This document shows, in pieces, positions 36,809 through 46,239 of a stretch of 64,000 nt of DNA. A program made the position numbers and the translations under genes. The notes beneath the pieces were generated by a model. The model was given only the letters and a program-made list of their open reading frames with translations. It was not told where the DNA came from and did no database searches. Positions within the stretch are counted from its first letter, which is position 1, and every line of letters begins with the position of its first letter. This DNA is from Psychrobacter glaciei (GTDB taxonomy: Bacteria > Pseudomonadota > Gammaproteobacteria > Pseudomonadales > Moraxellaceae), in contig NZ_BMZR01000002.1 in the NCBI RefSeq assembly GCF_014652895.1, forward strand, positions 124,001 through 188,000, in the 5' to 3' direction.

Positions 36809-38848
36809 TTATACTTGCTGACGCTCCATGATATTAAGCCATGTCTGCCAGCCCGCCGGTAGTGGTAAACGGTCACCATTATCATCGAGCACTGGATCTG
36901 TCTTTGCCAAGTGTAAACTTACTTTATGCGGAAAGGTTTTCTCAGTCATGCCTTGCTGCTGTCCACTACTAAGCGCTGCTTTAGGTAATACGCTGACGCA
37001 CATCAACTCATCACGACGAAACAGGTAACATTCCACATCATGCTCTGCCGTACTAAGCGACGCTAACTGCTTAGTGTCTGCCTTGATACCATCAATGGCG
37101 ACAATAACATCATGCGCCGAAATACCAGCTTTGGCAGCCACACTGTCACGTGTCACGCGATTTACCTTGAGTCCAGCTGGTGTCTCATGACAGCGCATGC
37201 CCCAAGGCACATACTTGTCAGCAGTTTCCTTGGTATTGGTACGCATTTTTATACCATTTGCAGTCAATAGTGCTTCAATCGGTAACTCATCAACGCCATT
37301 AACATAGCGGCGCTCAAACTCTTGCCAATCGGCAAGCGACATAAACTGCCCGACAACCTTAGCCATATCGGCACTGCTGATACCAATCCGTCGGTTGTCA
37401 TTCTGCGTTGCTTGGCTATAAAAAGCCTTAACCACATCAAATAAACGATAACGACCGTTGCTCTTTTCGAGCAAGGTTAAGTCCAAACAAAGCGCCACCA
37501 ATGCGCCTTTATTGTAGTAACTGATCCCAGCATTACCTGTGTTTTCATCATTCCGATACAGCTTAATCCACGCATCAAAACTCGACTCAGCGATACTTTG
37601 ATAGGCGCGTCCAGGCGTTTGATAATAGCGATTGACTTGCTCAGCCAGTAGCTTGAGATAGCTTGGCTTATCGATCACGCCTGATGCTTGCAACATAAAG
37701 TCATCGATATAAGACGTAAAACCTTCAAATACCCAAAGCAGTGGTGTAAAGGCTTCACGGCGCAAATCTACCTCTAACATAACATCTGGGCGTACGGTTT
37801 TGACCCACCACGCATGAAAATACTCATGACTACATAAGCCTAAAAAACGCTGATAATCACTGCTGGGTACTTTTGGTTCGTCAATACTCGGCAAGTCGCG
37901 ACGCGGCGTAATCAGGCTGGTCGAATTAATGTGTTCAAGACCACCATAATCTTGTCCACTGGCAAAAGTCATAAAAGTATACTCATTAAAGGGTGCCTCA
38001 CCCAGCCAATCTAGATAAGTCTGACAAATTTGAGTGACGTCTTGCTGTAGCCTGCCCATATTGGCATTATGCTTACCCGACAGATAAAAACGGTGAGGTA
38101 AGGTCTGATGCGCGTGATCTTGGACGATAAAATCAAATGTATCCTGCTCAGCGATTTCAAAAGGATAATCAATCAGCTCGTGATAGCTGTTTGCTTGTAG
38201 CTCATAACTGTATTGTCCATCCTCTTTCTGCTCATCCTCTTGCTGTTCATCAAGGCGCAGTTGCGTAGCGTCTAAACCACAGGATAAAAGCACGTGGCTT
38301 TCTTGTTTATCCGCCCAAAATGCGGCTGGCACTATTAAGCTGACTTGTACAGGCGTCTGCTCCTGCCCATCGACTGCTAATGCTAAAGAGGTGAAATTCC
38401 CGTATAGACGCTGCTGATCGACATAAGCGGTGCGCACGGATAAATCATAGCAGTAAACTTCATAATGAACATTTATTGTCTGAGCCGCCTTGACTTGTGG
38501 CAACTGCCAAGTGTGTTTGTCTGTCTTTATCGCGCGGTGCATCTCAGCGCTTTTATTATCGTCGTCCATAACTTGATAATGTACCGCAGTAATGTTTCGG
38601 GCAAACTCGCGCATCAAATAGCTACCTGGTATCCATGCTGGCAACCAAAGATTTGGAGCGTCTACGTTTGTAGTAAAGGTGAGCGACACATCAACCAAAT
38701 GCTCAAAAAAACGCTCAAAATCGAATCGATAGCTAATATTAGGCACAGGTCGAGCAGCCTTACTGATTGAGGCAGTTTCTGTTGACTCATTATTAGCAGT
38801 GTTGGCGTCAGAAGTAGGCACGTTAGCGTTATTGGTCAATGAATTCAT
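36809..38848 (-). CDS. M61 family metallopeptidase with C-terminal PDZ domain
   Basis: About 679 residues, of the M61 glycyl aminopeptidase family. The N-terminal domain begins ISYRFDFERFFEHLVDVSLTF with the typical LWLPAWIPGSYLMREFARNI. The catalytic domain has GGLEH, the zinc motif HEYFHAW (residues 341-347) and the third ligand Glu375 in WVFEGFTSY. A PDZ-like domain follows near residues 550-620 (AKAGISAHDVIVAIDG). No signal peptide is evident. The start is uncertain: the frame extends to 38905, but AAGGATGAGAAAG upstream favours the ATG at 38848. Confidence 0.88.
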   Translation of the reverse strand: MNSLTNNANVPTSDANTANNESTETASISKAARPVPNISYRFDFERFFEHLVDVSLTFTTNVDAPNLWLPAWIPGSYLMREFARNITAVHYQVMDDDNKSAEMHRAIKTDKHTWQLPQVKAAQTINVHYEVYCYDLSVRTAYVDQQRLYGNFTSLALAVDGQEQTPVQVSLIVPAAFWADKQESHVLLSCGLDATQLRLDEQQEDEQKEDGQYSYELQANSYHELIDYPFEIAEQDTFDFIVQDHAHQTLPHRFYLSGKHNANMGRLQQDVTQICQTYLDWLGEAPFNEYTFMTFASGQDYGGLEHINSTSLITPRRDLPSIDEPKVPSSDYQRFLGLCSHEYFHAWWVKTVRPDVMLEVDLRREAFTPLLWVFEGFTSYIDDFMLQASGVIDKPSYLKLLAEQVNRYYQTPGRAYQSIAESSFDAWIKLYRNDENTGNAGISYYNKGALVALCLDLTLLEKSNGRYRLFDVVKAFYSQATQNDNRRIGISSADMAKVVGQFMSLADWQEFERRYVNGVDELPIEALLTANGIKMRTNTKETADKYVPWGMRCHETPAGLKVNRVTRDSVAAKAGISAHDVIVAIDGIKADTKQLASLSTAEHDVECYLFRRDELMCVSVLPKAALSSGQQQGMTEKTFPHKVSLHLAKTDPVLDDNGDRLPLPAGWQTWLNIMERQQV

Positions 38849-39174
38849 CGTCTTTCTCATCCTTATTTTTATCGTTATGGTAGAAGTCCTTGGCCGAAAA
38901 TGCAACTGGCAGACCCTTTACAAGCAACCAGCTGTACGGTAAAGCATAGAAAATAGCGCTTATTTTCATAAATTATGACATTAATTGGCATTTTTTATGG
39001 TTTTTCCCTTGAAAGTTATGTGGGCCATCGCAATTAAAGATGCTAACTGCTAAAGTTACTTTAATAAACTGATGATAACTGACTAATGACGTGGCTATCT
39101 GGCTTGCCGATTGGCTTTTTTAGGTTTATTGCAACCGTATTTAATTTTTTACACAGATATATTTAGGATAATTT
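38849..39174. other. Divergent intergenic region M61 peptidase / slyD
   Basis: 326 bp between divergent genes; promoters for both expected. No repeat or gene seen. Confidence 0.45.
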
Positions 39175-39660
39175 ATGACTACTATCGCAAAAGACACTGC
39201 CGTCAAATTCAATTACACGCTAAAAGACGACGAAGGCAACGTGCTTGACCAATCACCAGAAGGTCAGCCACTTGCTTATCTACATGGTCACAGCAACATC
39301 ATCCCAGGCCTAGAACAACAACTAGAAGGCAAATCTGCTGGCGAAAAAGTTAACGCTGTCGTTGAGCCTGCTGATGGTTATGGCGAATATCAAGAACAAG
39401 CCGTACAACATGTACCACGCGATAACTTCCAAGGCGTTGATGATATCCAGCCTGGCATGCAGTTTCAGTCAGAAGCGGGTGGCCAAGTAATGTTGGTTAC
39501 GGTTACTGAAGTGAATGATGACGAAGTAGTTGTTGATGCTAATCATCCACTAGCTGGTAAGCGTTTGACTTTTGATGTTGAAATCCAAGAAGTACGTGCA
39601 GCGACTGAAGACGAACTAAGCCACGGCCATGTACATGGCGCAGGTGGCGTTGAACACTAA
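39175..39660 (+). CDS. slyD: FKBP-type peptidyl-prolyl isomerase SlyD
   Basis: A 161-residue cytoplasmic prolyl isomerase and chaperone. The FKBP domain (VKFNYTLKDDEGNVLDQS ... GHSNIIPGLEQQLEGKSAGE ... PADGYGEY) carries the inserted IF domain around residues 70-125. The metal-binding C-terminal tail is short (SHGHVHGAGGVEH) compared with the long His-rich tail of E. coli SlyD, so nickel capacity is probably reduced. AGGA precedes the ATG. It is followed by two successive terminator-like hairpins. Confidence 0.94.
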   Translation: MTTIAKDTAVKFNYTLKDDEGNVLDQSPEGQPLAYLHGHSNIIPGLEQQLEGKSAGEKVNAVVEPADGYGEYQEQAVQHVPRDNFQGVDDIQPGMQFQSEAGGQVMLVTVTEVNDDEVVVDANHPLAGKRLTFDVEIQEVRAATEDELSHGHVHGAGGVEH

Positions 39661-39688
39661 TCTCTATTAGAGCATTAGTAAAACGCTT

Positions 39689-39723
39689 AAACGACAAGTA
39701 AGTAAGATGAAGCTTGTCGTTTA
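39689..39723 (+). terminator. First hairpin after slyD
   Basis: AAACGACAAG/CTTGTCGTTT stem followed by weak T-rich sequence. Confidence 0.65.
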
Positions 39724-39727
39724 TTCT

Positions 39728-39762
39728 AAAAGGTCAGTAGATACGTCTACTGACCTTTTTTT
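39728..39762 (+). terminator. Second terminator after slyD
   Basis: AAAAGGTCAGTAGA/TCTACTGACCTTTT stem with T7. Confidence 0.85.
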
Positions 39763-39826
39763 GTGTTCTATAGCTTATGGATTTCTATGGCTTATTGATA
39801 GAAAAGCACGTTCTTCCAAACGTAAC

Positions 39827-39861
39827 AAAGCCGCGTAACGACGAGCGCTATGCGGCTTTTA
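39827..39861 (+). terminator. Third hairpin in the slyD-prc gap
   Basis: AAAGCCGC..TA/TA..GCGGCTTTT stem, T4. No gene lies directly upstream, so it may back up the slyD terminators. Confidence 0.55.
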
Positions 39862-40031
39862 TTACCAACCATCCATGTTAACGCTATATGATACTTAATC
39901 CCGGAGTATCTTATAACTAGCAGGCATCCAGCCTTATTGTCCTTAATCAGCAAACCATCTATCCCTGACGCGATTTTAAGATACCAATCCCTAGTATCAA
40001 TGAACCGTTTCGTTCAATCGTGCCGTACAGT

Positions 40032-40109
40032 TATAATCGCAGATTGATGATAAGTTAGTAAGAGGTCTAAGCGTCAATCCGTGTAAGCCTATGCTTACAC
40101 GGATTTTTA
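40032..40109 (+). ncRNA. Candidate small RNA with its own terminator
   Basis: A TATAAT at 40032-40037 is followed by about 40 bp and then a perfect AATCCGTGTAAGC/GCTTACACGGATT hairpin with T5 (40076-40109) on the plus strand. No coding gene on that strand ends here; prc is on the other strand, ending at 40145. A good -35 was not found, so the promoter is weakly supported. The hairpin could instead serve prc from the other side. Confidence 0.3.
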
Positions 40110-40144
40110 TTTGACCGCTTTTCTAGCTCACAGTGATACGCTTG

Positions 40145-42358
40145 CTAGAGACTGTCTTCAGGGCTGATCATTTTTTTTGAGTCCGCGCTGAGCATAATAT
40201 AAGCCGCTTCATTGATAAAAGTTTCATCTTCAGGTAGCTCTGGGCGTTCATTGGCTTTCATTTGACTACGCTCTTCAAACTTCGCATCCATCGCGGCTTG
40301 ATAGGTATTCCAATTGGCATACGGACGCTCACCTGTGGCGATGAGACGTTTATTCTCCGCCTCTAATGAACGCTTTTCGATCAGCTGCATCTTGGCGCGT
40401 CGGCTATTGATATCGAGCTTGACAGGTTTTTTCTCATCATCCATATTGCGAATATCGTTCAACGTTGATAAGTAAGTAAACTGTGGGTCTTTTTGCTGAC
40501 GGATTGTAGACTGCTGATTCAGCGTCGCTAACGTATCGTTGGTAAATTTGCCTTCAGGCTTATAAGGTGCGGTTTTGATGGTATCCCAAGGCAGTGCTTT
40601 TTTCTGTGCGCGCTCACCAAAGGTCGCATCATCATAGATATTGACCAATTCGACATCGGGAACAACGCCTTTATTTTGCGTACTACCACCGGTGATGCGA
40701 TAGAACTTGCGCTGAGTTAAAGTCGCAGAACCTAGCGCTAAATTGTCCAGTTGAATCTGAGCAGAGCCTTTACCCGTAGTGGTGCTACCGACTACCAAGC
40801 CACGGCCATAATCTTGGATAGCAGCAGCAAAAATTTCACTAGCAGAGGCAGATGCTAGGTTAGTAATGACGACCACCTTGCCATCATAGAGTTGTTCGCC
40901 ACCATCATCATCACGGTACACCTGGATGTTGCCGCGATTGTCACGAATTTGTACCAGTGGTCCACTCTTGATAAAGAAGCCGAGCATTTTGGCCACTTCG
41001 TCTAATGACCCACCAGGGTTATTACGCAGATCGACCACGAGACCATCGATATTTTCTTTATTCAATTCTTTGAGTGCTTTTTCAGTATCGATACTGACGC
41101 TACGATAATCTTCTCCGTTACGGCGCGCCCGATAGTTCAAATAAAAGCTTGGTATCTCAAGGACACCAATACGTTTTGGCGTTTTATCGATATTAGGGCG
41201 CTGTACTTCTACAACGCGCTGGGTCACGCCTGACTCTTCTTGCTGAATGATATCCCGAACCACAGTGACGGTACGAGCGCTGGCTTCTGGGGCACTAGCC
41301 TGACGTAACTTGAGCGTGACTGAAGTGCCGCGCTTACCGCGAATAAGACTGACAATCTCACGTGTCGACCAACCAACCACGTCGATCATGTTTTTACCGT
41401 CTTTGGCGATCCCTACAATCAAATCATTGGGTTTAATCTGACCAGATTTGGCTGCTGGGCCACCATCCACCAGAGTCACAATACGCGTGTAGTCTGGGTT
41501 TTTACGATCAGGACGGATAGAGACGCCAATACCTTCTAACTGTAGGCTCGATTGGATTTGTAACTCGTTTGCTTGAACCGGTGCATAATAGTTACTATGC
41601 GGATCATAGGTCAGCATGGCAGTGTTCAAGATTGTCTCCATGATTTCATCATCTTTGAGACGCTTGAACTGCTCTTGTTGACGTGACAAACGATTGAGTA
41701 AAATCTCACTGGGCGTACGCTCGTCATTACGTACTAAATCCTGTCCACGAGTGATGTCTGGATTATTCAAGAATACTTGCTCTTTGGCTTTTTCGTCTTC
41801 TTGACCTAACGTGATACTCATCAACTGAAACTTCAACTGACGCGCCCAGTAATCACGCTGCTCTTTTTTGGTCTTGAAGTGACCGAGCTTTTCACGATCA
41901 AGTACGATAGTCTCATTGCTGGTCAAATCCAGATCCGTTTTTAGCATTTTGCTTGCCATGGCAAAATATTCGTTTGAGCGTTTACGATAGCGCTCAAATA
42001 CCTCTATACCTGCAGACAGATCACCACGCTTGAGACGATCACCGAATTCGGCGGCATACTTTTTCTTTAGCTCATCGACATCAGACTGCAAAAACAAGGT
42101 ATGGTTTGGATCAAGGCTATCAATATACATAGACAGAATCTCGCTGCCTGTTTTGCTATCGAGCGGCTGATTGAGATAATGGCTGCGATCCAGCAAGGCG
42201 GCTACTTGACGAGTGGTGACTTTTTGTTCAGGTGTTTGGACGAAACCTTCGGTGTTAGTATCTGCCACTGCAGTGCCGTAGCTTTGGGTGAGAATAAGAC
42301 CGGCGATGCCCACTGACGCTGCACTGAGTAACCACTGTGCTGGTTGTTTTTTCATCAT
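40145..42358 (-). CDS. prc: Carboxy-terminal (tail-specific) processing protease
   Basis: Periplasmic serine protease of the S41 family, 737 residues, that degrades or trims proteins from the C-terminus. It has an N-terminal signal segment, a tail-specific N-terminal domain, a PDZ domain (about 265-350: LQLEGIGVSIR ... GPAAKSGQIKPNDLIVGI), then the catalytic core with Ser505 in ASASASEIFAAAIQ, Asp516 and Lys530 in TTGKGSAQ, spaced as in E. coli Tsp (S430, D441, K455). A C-terminal domain typical of proteobacterial Prc (DUF3340) follows. Monocistronic. Confidence 0.95.
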   Translation of the reverse strand: MMKKQPAQWLLSAASVGIAGLILTQSYGTAVADTNTEGFVQTPEQKVTTRQVAALLDRSHYLNQPLDSKTGSEILSMYIDSLDPNHTLFLQSDVDELKKKYAAEFGDRLKRGDLSAGIEVFERYRKRSNEYFAMASKMLKTDLDLTSNETIVLDREKLGHFKTKKEQRDYWARQLKFQLMSITLGQEDEKAKEQVFLNNPDITRGQDLVRNDERTPSEILLNRLSRQQEQFKRLKDDEIMETILNTAMLTYDPHSNYYAPVQANELQIQSSLQLEGIGVSIRPDRKNPDYTRIVTLVDGGPAAKSGQIKPNDLIVGIAKDGKNMIDVVGWSTREIVSLIRGKRGTSVTLKLRQASAPEASARTVTVVRDIIQQEESGVTQRVVEVQRPNIDKTPKRIGVLEIPSFYLNYRARRNGEDYRSVSIDTEKALKELNKENIDGLVVDLRNNPGGSLDEVAKMLGFFIKSGPLVQIRDNRGNIQVYRDDDGGEQLYDGKVVVITNLASASASEIFAAAIQDYGRGLVVGSTTTGKGSAQIQLDNLALGSATLTQRKFYRITGGSTQNKGVVPDVELVNIYDDATFGERAQKKALPWDTIKTAPYKPEGKFTNDTLATLNQQSTIRQQKDPQFTYLSTLNDIRNMDDEKKPVKLDINSRRAKMQLIEKRSLEAENKRLIATGERPYANWNTYQAAMDAKFEERSQMKANERPELPEDETFINEAAYIMLSADSKKMISPEDSL

Positions 42359-42908
42359 ATATACCTAGTTATTTTAAGTTGAAAGTATTATCAATTGTCA
42401 TCGAAAGTATTTGCTTGGTGAGTCCCTATCCATCAAATTTATACCAAACCAAAAAAGTACGATTAGCGGTGTCAAACTCGTTTAGTCTACAATGCGTAGC
42501 ACTTACACTCGTTTTCCTTGCTACTCTAATTTTTGTGAATGGTATTAGTTATTTTTTTACGGCGCAGCCTTTTAAATACTTGGCTTTTTAGCGATATTAA
42601 TTATCGGAAAAATACGACTCGCGTCTTGCGAAAAATCACTCAATACTAGCATGACCATAAATGCGTCATTGTCTCAATCTGTATAAGCAATATTACACTT
42701 TACCGCGGTACATACCAAACTTTCTATCACATTTATTGCTCGTGGCTACTGATCGCTATTTAACAGTTAATAGCCATTATTTTTGACCGATTTGACCAGC
42801 AGATTATACTCAATTCATAATAGCTGTCATAATATAACACTGAACAGTCGGTTGTATTTGAATCTGATATAAATGCAACTGCTGATATAACATAATAAGG
42901 ATTACGCG
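42359..42908. other. Intergenic region prc / nagZ with a possible degraded repeat
   Basis: A 550-bp gap between divergent genes. AAATTTATACCAAACC (near 42436) and the inverse-like AATTTTTGTGAATGGTATTAG (near 42530) frame a stretch resembling intergenic repeats of the window, but the match is loose. No gene seen. Confidence 0.35.
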
Positions 42909-43991
42909 ATGTACGGCGTCTTAATGATTGATATCGATAGTACCGCACTGACTGCTGAAGATGTGAGTTTAATCAAGCAAGCTCAAGTTGGCGGGGTCAT
43001 CTTGTTTGGGCGAAATGTCAAAGATGCCGCACAAGTACGCGCACTGTGTGACGATATACGCTATCACAATGCTGATATATTGATCGGTGTTGATCAAGAG
43101 GGTGGACGCGTCGCAAGGTTACGTGATGGGTTTAGCCCACTGCCAGCTATGGGGCGACTGGGTGACTTATTTAATCAAGATCCCAGCCATGCGCTTAGCT
43201 GTGCCTACGATTGCGGCTATCTGATGGCAGCAGAAGTGCTGGCCGTGGGCATTGATCTGAGCTTTGCCCCTGTACTCGACAGAGGTGGTATCAGCCAAGT
43301 CATTGGTGATCGTAGCTTCCATAAAGACCCGCAAGCCATTACCGCTTTGGCATCCCAGTTTATGCACGGCATGAAAGCGGCTGGTATGGCAACCACTGGG
43401 AAGCATTTCCCCGGTCACGGTGCCATCGCTCCTGATTCCCATGTATCAGAAGCCATCGATAGCCGTAGCTTAGATGAGATTATGAACAGCGATATGCAGC
43501 CGTTTGCCCAAACGCTGCCATGGCTTGATGCGCTGATGCCAGCGCACGTGATTTTTTCACAAGTGGATAATAAGCCAGCGGGATTCTCTAAAATTTGGCT
43601 CAAAGACATCATCCGTGATGCACTTAAATTTGATGGGGTTTTATTCTCTGACGATTTATCTATGGCAGGCGCGCAGGCAGCTGGAGATATTAGCGCGCGC
43701 GTCAAAGCAGCAATTGAAGCTGGTTGCGACATTGCCTTGGTATGTAATGATAGAATTGCCGCCCATGAAGCAGCTAAAGCAGCGCAAAACCTACCCTATC
43801 CCAATCAAAAACGCATCAAAACCATGTGTGGCACTATCCCCGTTTGGCAAGGTGACCTTGACGCTACTTGTCAGCAGTTTGACTACTGGCAGCAAGCAAA
43901 GAAAAACGTGACTCAGACCTTTTTTAATACGTCAACAGAGAGTACATCTGAGGCTAATAGTGAGCTAAAAGATCCTACTGTCTATAAATAA
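42909..43991 (+). CDS. nagZ: Beta-N-acetylhexosaminidase
   Basis: Cytoplasmic glycoside hydrolase family 3 enzyme that removes N-acetylglucosamine from anhydromuropeptides in cell-wall recycling. The 360 residues include VDQEGGRVARL, KHFPGHG (165-171), the flexible-loop Asp176-x-His178 pair that supplies the general acid, and nucleophile Asp248 in FSDDLSM. AAGGA lies upstream of the ATG. The C-terminus has a short Thr/Ser/Glu-rich tail. In some species its product feeds AmpR regulation of beta-lactamase; nothing of that system is present nearby. Confidence 0.95.
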   Translation: MYGVLMIDIDSTALTAEDVSLIKQAQVGGVILFGRNVKDAAQVRALCDDIRYHNADILIGVDQEGGRVARLRDGFSPLPAMGRLGDLFNQDPSHALSCAYDCGYLMAAEVLAVGIDLSFAPVLDRGGISQVIGDRSFHKDPQAITALASQFMHGMKAAGMATTGKHFPGHGAIAPDSHVSEAIDSRSLDEIMNSDMQPFAQTLPWLDALMPAHVIFSQVDNKPAGFSKIWLKDIIRDALKFDGVLFSDDLSMAGAQAAGDISARVKAAIEAGCDIALVCNDRIAAHEAAKAAQNLPYPNQKRIKTMCGTIPVWQGDLDATCQQFDYWQQAKKNVTQTFFNTSTESTSEANSELKDPTVYK

Positions 43992-44014
43992 CAGTCGCTC
44001 ATTTTTTGGCAAAT

Positions 44015-44047
44015 AAAAAACCGCACCTTTTCAGATGCGGTTTTTTG
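44015..44047. terminator. Bidirectional terminator after nagZ
   Basis: AAAAAACCGCA/TGCGGTTTTTT stem with T-runs on both strands between convergent genes. Confidence 0.9.
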
Positions 44048-44099
44048 TATTAATTATTTTCTTACTATCAATAATTTTTTAAAGATTACCGACTAAAAA

Positions 44100-45698
44100 C
44101 TACTGAGTATTCACTTGTGGATCTACTGCTGTACCACGACTTGCATCATCACTATCTGGCAATAGGTCATCATTGTTGCTGTCTAATGGATTCAAGTCAG
44201 GATCAAGCGCATCGTTGCTCATAATCATACCATCATTTGCACTGGTGGTCTCATCATTGACCACGAACTCAATACGGCGGTTGCGAAAACGACCTTGTTC
44301 TGTCGAGTTATCAGCGATAGGATCTGTTTCACCCATGCCTTTAGTGCTTAGTTTACTTGCATCAATACCTTGAGATACTAAGTATTCTTTTACAGATTCG
44401 GCACGATCGCGAGACAGTTTCATGTTGTAAGCGTCATCTGCTTGGCTATCAGTATGACCGATAATCATCAAATTCATATTCGGTACTTCAGTGATTATCT
44501 TAGAGGCACGGTCAAGGAATGATTTGTTGGCATCAGGAATAGACGCCGCATCTACTTCGAAGTTAATAACCTGCAAGCTCAAGGCGCGCGCCACATCACG
44601 TGGATCAGGGTTTTCACCAAGGTTGCTCATCGCGGTGTCGGCAGCAGTTAAGCTGTTGTCAATCTCACTTTGTGCGTCTAATGCACCTTCGGCTTTTACT
44701 GTCATCGCAGGCGCTGCTGCTTGCAAATCAGCGACCAGCTTGTCTAAAGTTGCCGCATCAGGTGCATTGACCGTAATGGTATCACCTTTTATGAGCATAC
44801 TGGCATTCGGTACGTTTTTGACGATAGGCAAGATAGCAGCCAGCTGGGCGGCGGCAGGCATATCTATCGCAAAATTATCATCGACATCGGCACGGCAATT
44901 ATTGGCTTCATCACCAAATGCACTGGTCAAGGCATTCATGACATTGGTCTGTAGCGTCTCGTTACCAACGTTCATACGGCAAGCATATAATTCACCGTTC
45001 TCACCTGTGGCGATACGTAATGACGCAGGCTCAACATCAGCGGCAACCGCTGTTGCATTACCTTCGGCGGCTTGCTCTTGGGTGATAGCAGGCGTAGCAA
45101 CGGGCTCAGGATTTTCTTGGCAGCCTCTAAGCAATGCCCAAGCCAAAGCGCCTAAAATAATCAGACCAATGATGGGCAGCAGCGCTTTCATAAAACTGCC
45201 TTCTGTTTCTTCTTCGCGCTGAAGTGGTGCAGTGCTGACCGTATCAGAAATTCGTGCACCTGCAGGCGCAGCGGCAATCATACCTGCTGGCAAAACTGTG
45301 CTCGCCCAAGCAGGAATATGATGTTGGTAGCTAGCCGAATTATCGTTTAAAAACTGTGGCACAGGTGTCGTCCCTGCCAAGCTCTTTATTTCATGGTACG
45401 CAAGTGGTGCTGCCATCGCGATTAAACCGCGAGAAGCAGTGACATCGACATTGTGTTTGCCAGCAAGCTCACGAGCTATTTGGTCACGGTGTGTGCTGTC
45501 CGTCCATACGCGCTCATGAAATCCATGATCATCACGAGCGATATTCTCGTTAGAAAAGCGATCATGAGTATCTTTGTCTGCCAAGCGAGCGGCAAAAATA
45601 GCATAAAATTGCTCAAGCAAGTTTTTCTTAGCTGGGCTACGGTCATCTCCCAATACTGCGGGGCTTACCGTTCGCGTCAAATGGCTGATAACATCCAT
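44100..45698 (-). CDS. Inner-membrane-anchored OmpA-domain protein
   Basis: A 532-residue protein. Residues 1-130 are a helical domain of unrecognised type (VSPAVLGDD, LLEQFYAIFAARL, AAPLAYHEIK). A single membrane helix lies at 170-190. A following domain (about 225-345) has one cysteine pair (YACRMNV, NNCRADV) and a repeated BON-like pattern. The C-terminal OmpA peptidoglycan-binding domain (about 375-485) has IIGHTDSQADDAYN and LSRDRAESVKEYL and ends in RNRRIEFVV. It may tether the inner membrane to the wall. A paralogue without the OmpA domain lies upstream at 46240. Confidence 0.85.
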   Translation of the reverse strand: MDVISHLTRTVSPAVLGDDRSPAKKNLLEQFYAIFAARLADKDTHDRFSNENIARDDHGFHERVWTDSTHRDQIARELAGKHNVDVTASRGLIAMAAPLAYHEIKSLAGTTPVPQFLNDNSASYQHHIPAWASTVLPAGMIAAAPAGARISDTVSTAPLQREEETEGSFMKALLPIIGLIILGALAWALLRGCQENPEPVATPAITQEQAAEGNATAVAADVEPASLRIATGENGELYACRMNVGNETLQTNVMNALTSAFGDEANNCRADVDDNFAIDMPAAAQLAAILPIVKNVPNASMLIKGDTITVNAPDAATLDKLVADLQAAAPAMTVKAEGALDAQSEIDNSLTAADTAMSNLGENPDPRDVARALSLQVINFEVDAASIPDANKSFLDRASKIITEVPNMNLMIIGHTDSQADDAYNMKLSRDRAESVKEYLVSQGIDASKLSTKGMGETDPIADNSTEQGRFRNRRIEFVVNDETTSANDGMIMSNDALDPDLNPLDSNNDDLLPDSDDASRGTAVDPQVNTQ

Positions 45699-46239
45699 AA
45701 TATAACTCTCCTATTAATACTTATTAGTATCAATCTATATAATTAAAATACTCAAAAATTTTGCTAAGAGATAAGAGCCGTAACCGTTAAAACCATCTTG
45801 GCAATATTCAATTTTCATTATTATAAAAGTATTAAGTAAGTGTTAACAATCAACACGTTGTTGTGCAAATGATACGTTAGGTAATGTTTCAGTTGTTACG
45901 CGTAACTAGAAAGACGACAAAGTACAAATCCCTAACATATCAATAGTGCTTTCGGTAGAAACAGAACTGTTTATTAAACAATGAAGTTAATATAGTAGAT
46001 TCACTTTGAAACAAATACAGTGTGACTGGAATGAATTTTCGTAGCCTCTGTGATAGCAGCAAGCAAGGAAAATTTATACCAGTCGCACCTAACTGGTAAT
46101 GTATCGATTTTATTCAGAACCGACTATAGCAATAAAACGACTTCATCTGATTGCTTATAACCATCACCTTTAGCCATCACTTTTTATAAAAGTATTGAGA
46201 TGTAATATGACTCATACTACATCTCAATGGTCGGTCTAA
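45699..46239. other. Intergenic region between the two paralogues
   Basis: 541 bp, AT-rich. It holds the palindromic repeat copy B (46022-46086). No gene seen; the promoter of the OmpA-domain gene is expected near 45720-45850. Confidence 0.45.
46022..46086. repeat. Short palindromic repeat, family P, copy B (65 bp)
   Basis: Ends GTGACTGGAATGAATTTT and AAAATTTATACCAGTCGC are imperfect inverted copies (15 of 18). The centre has GTAGCCTCTGT and GCAAGCAAGG, as in copy A on the other strand. Confidence 0.75.
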
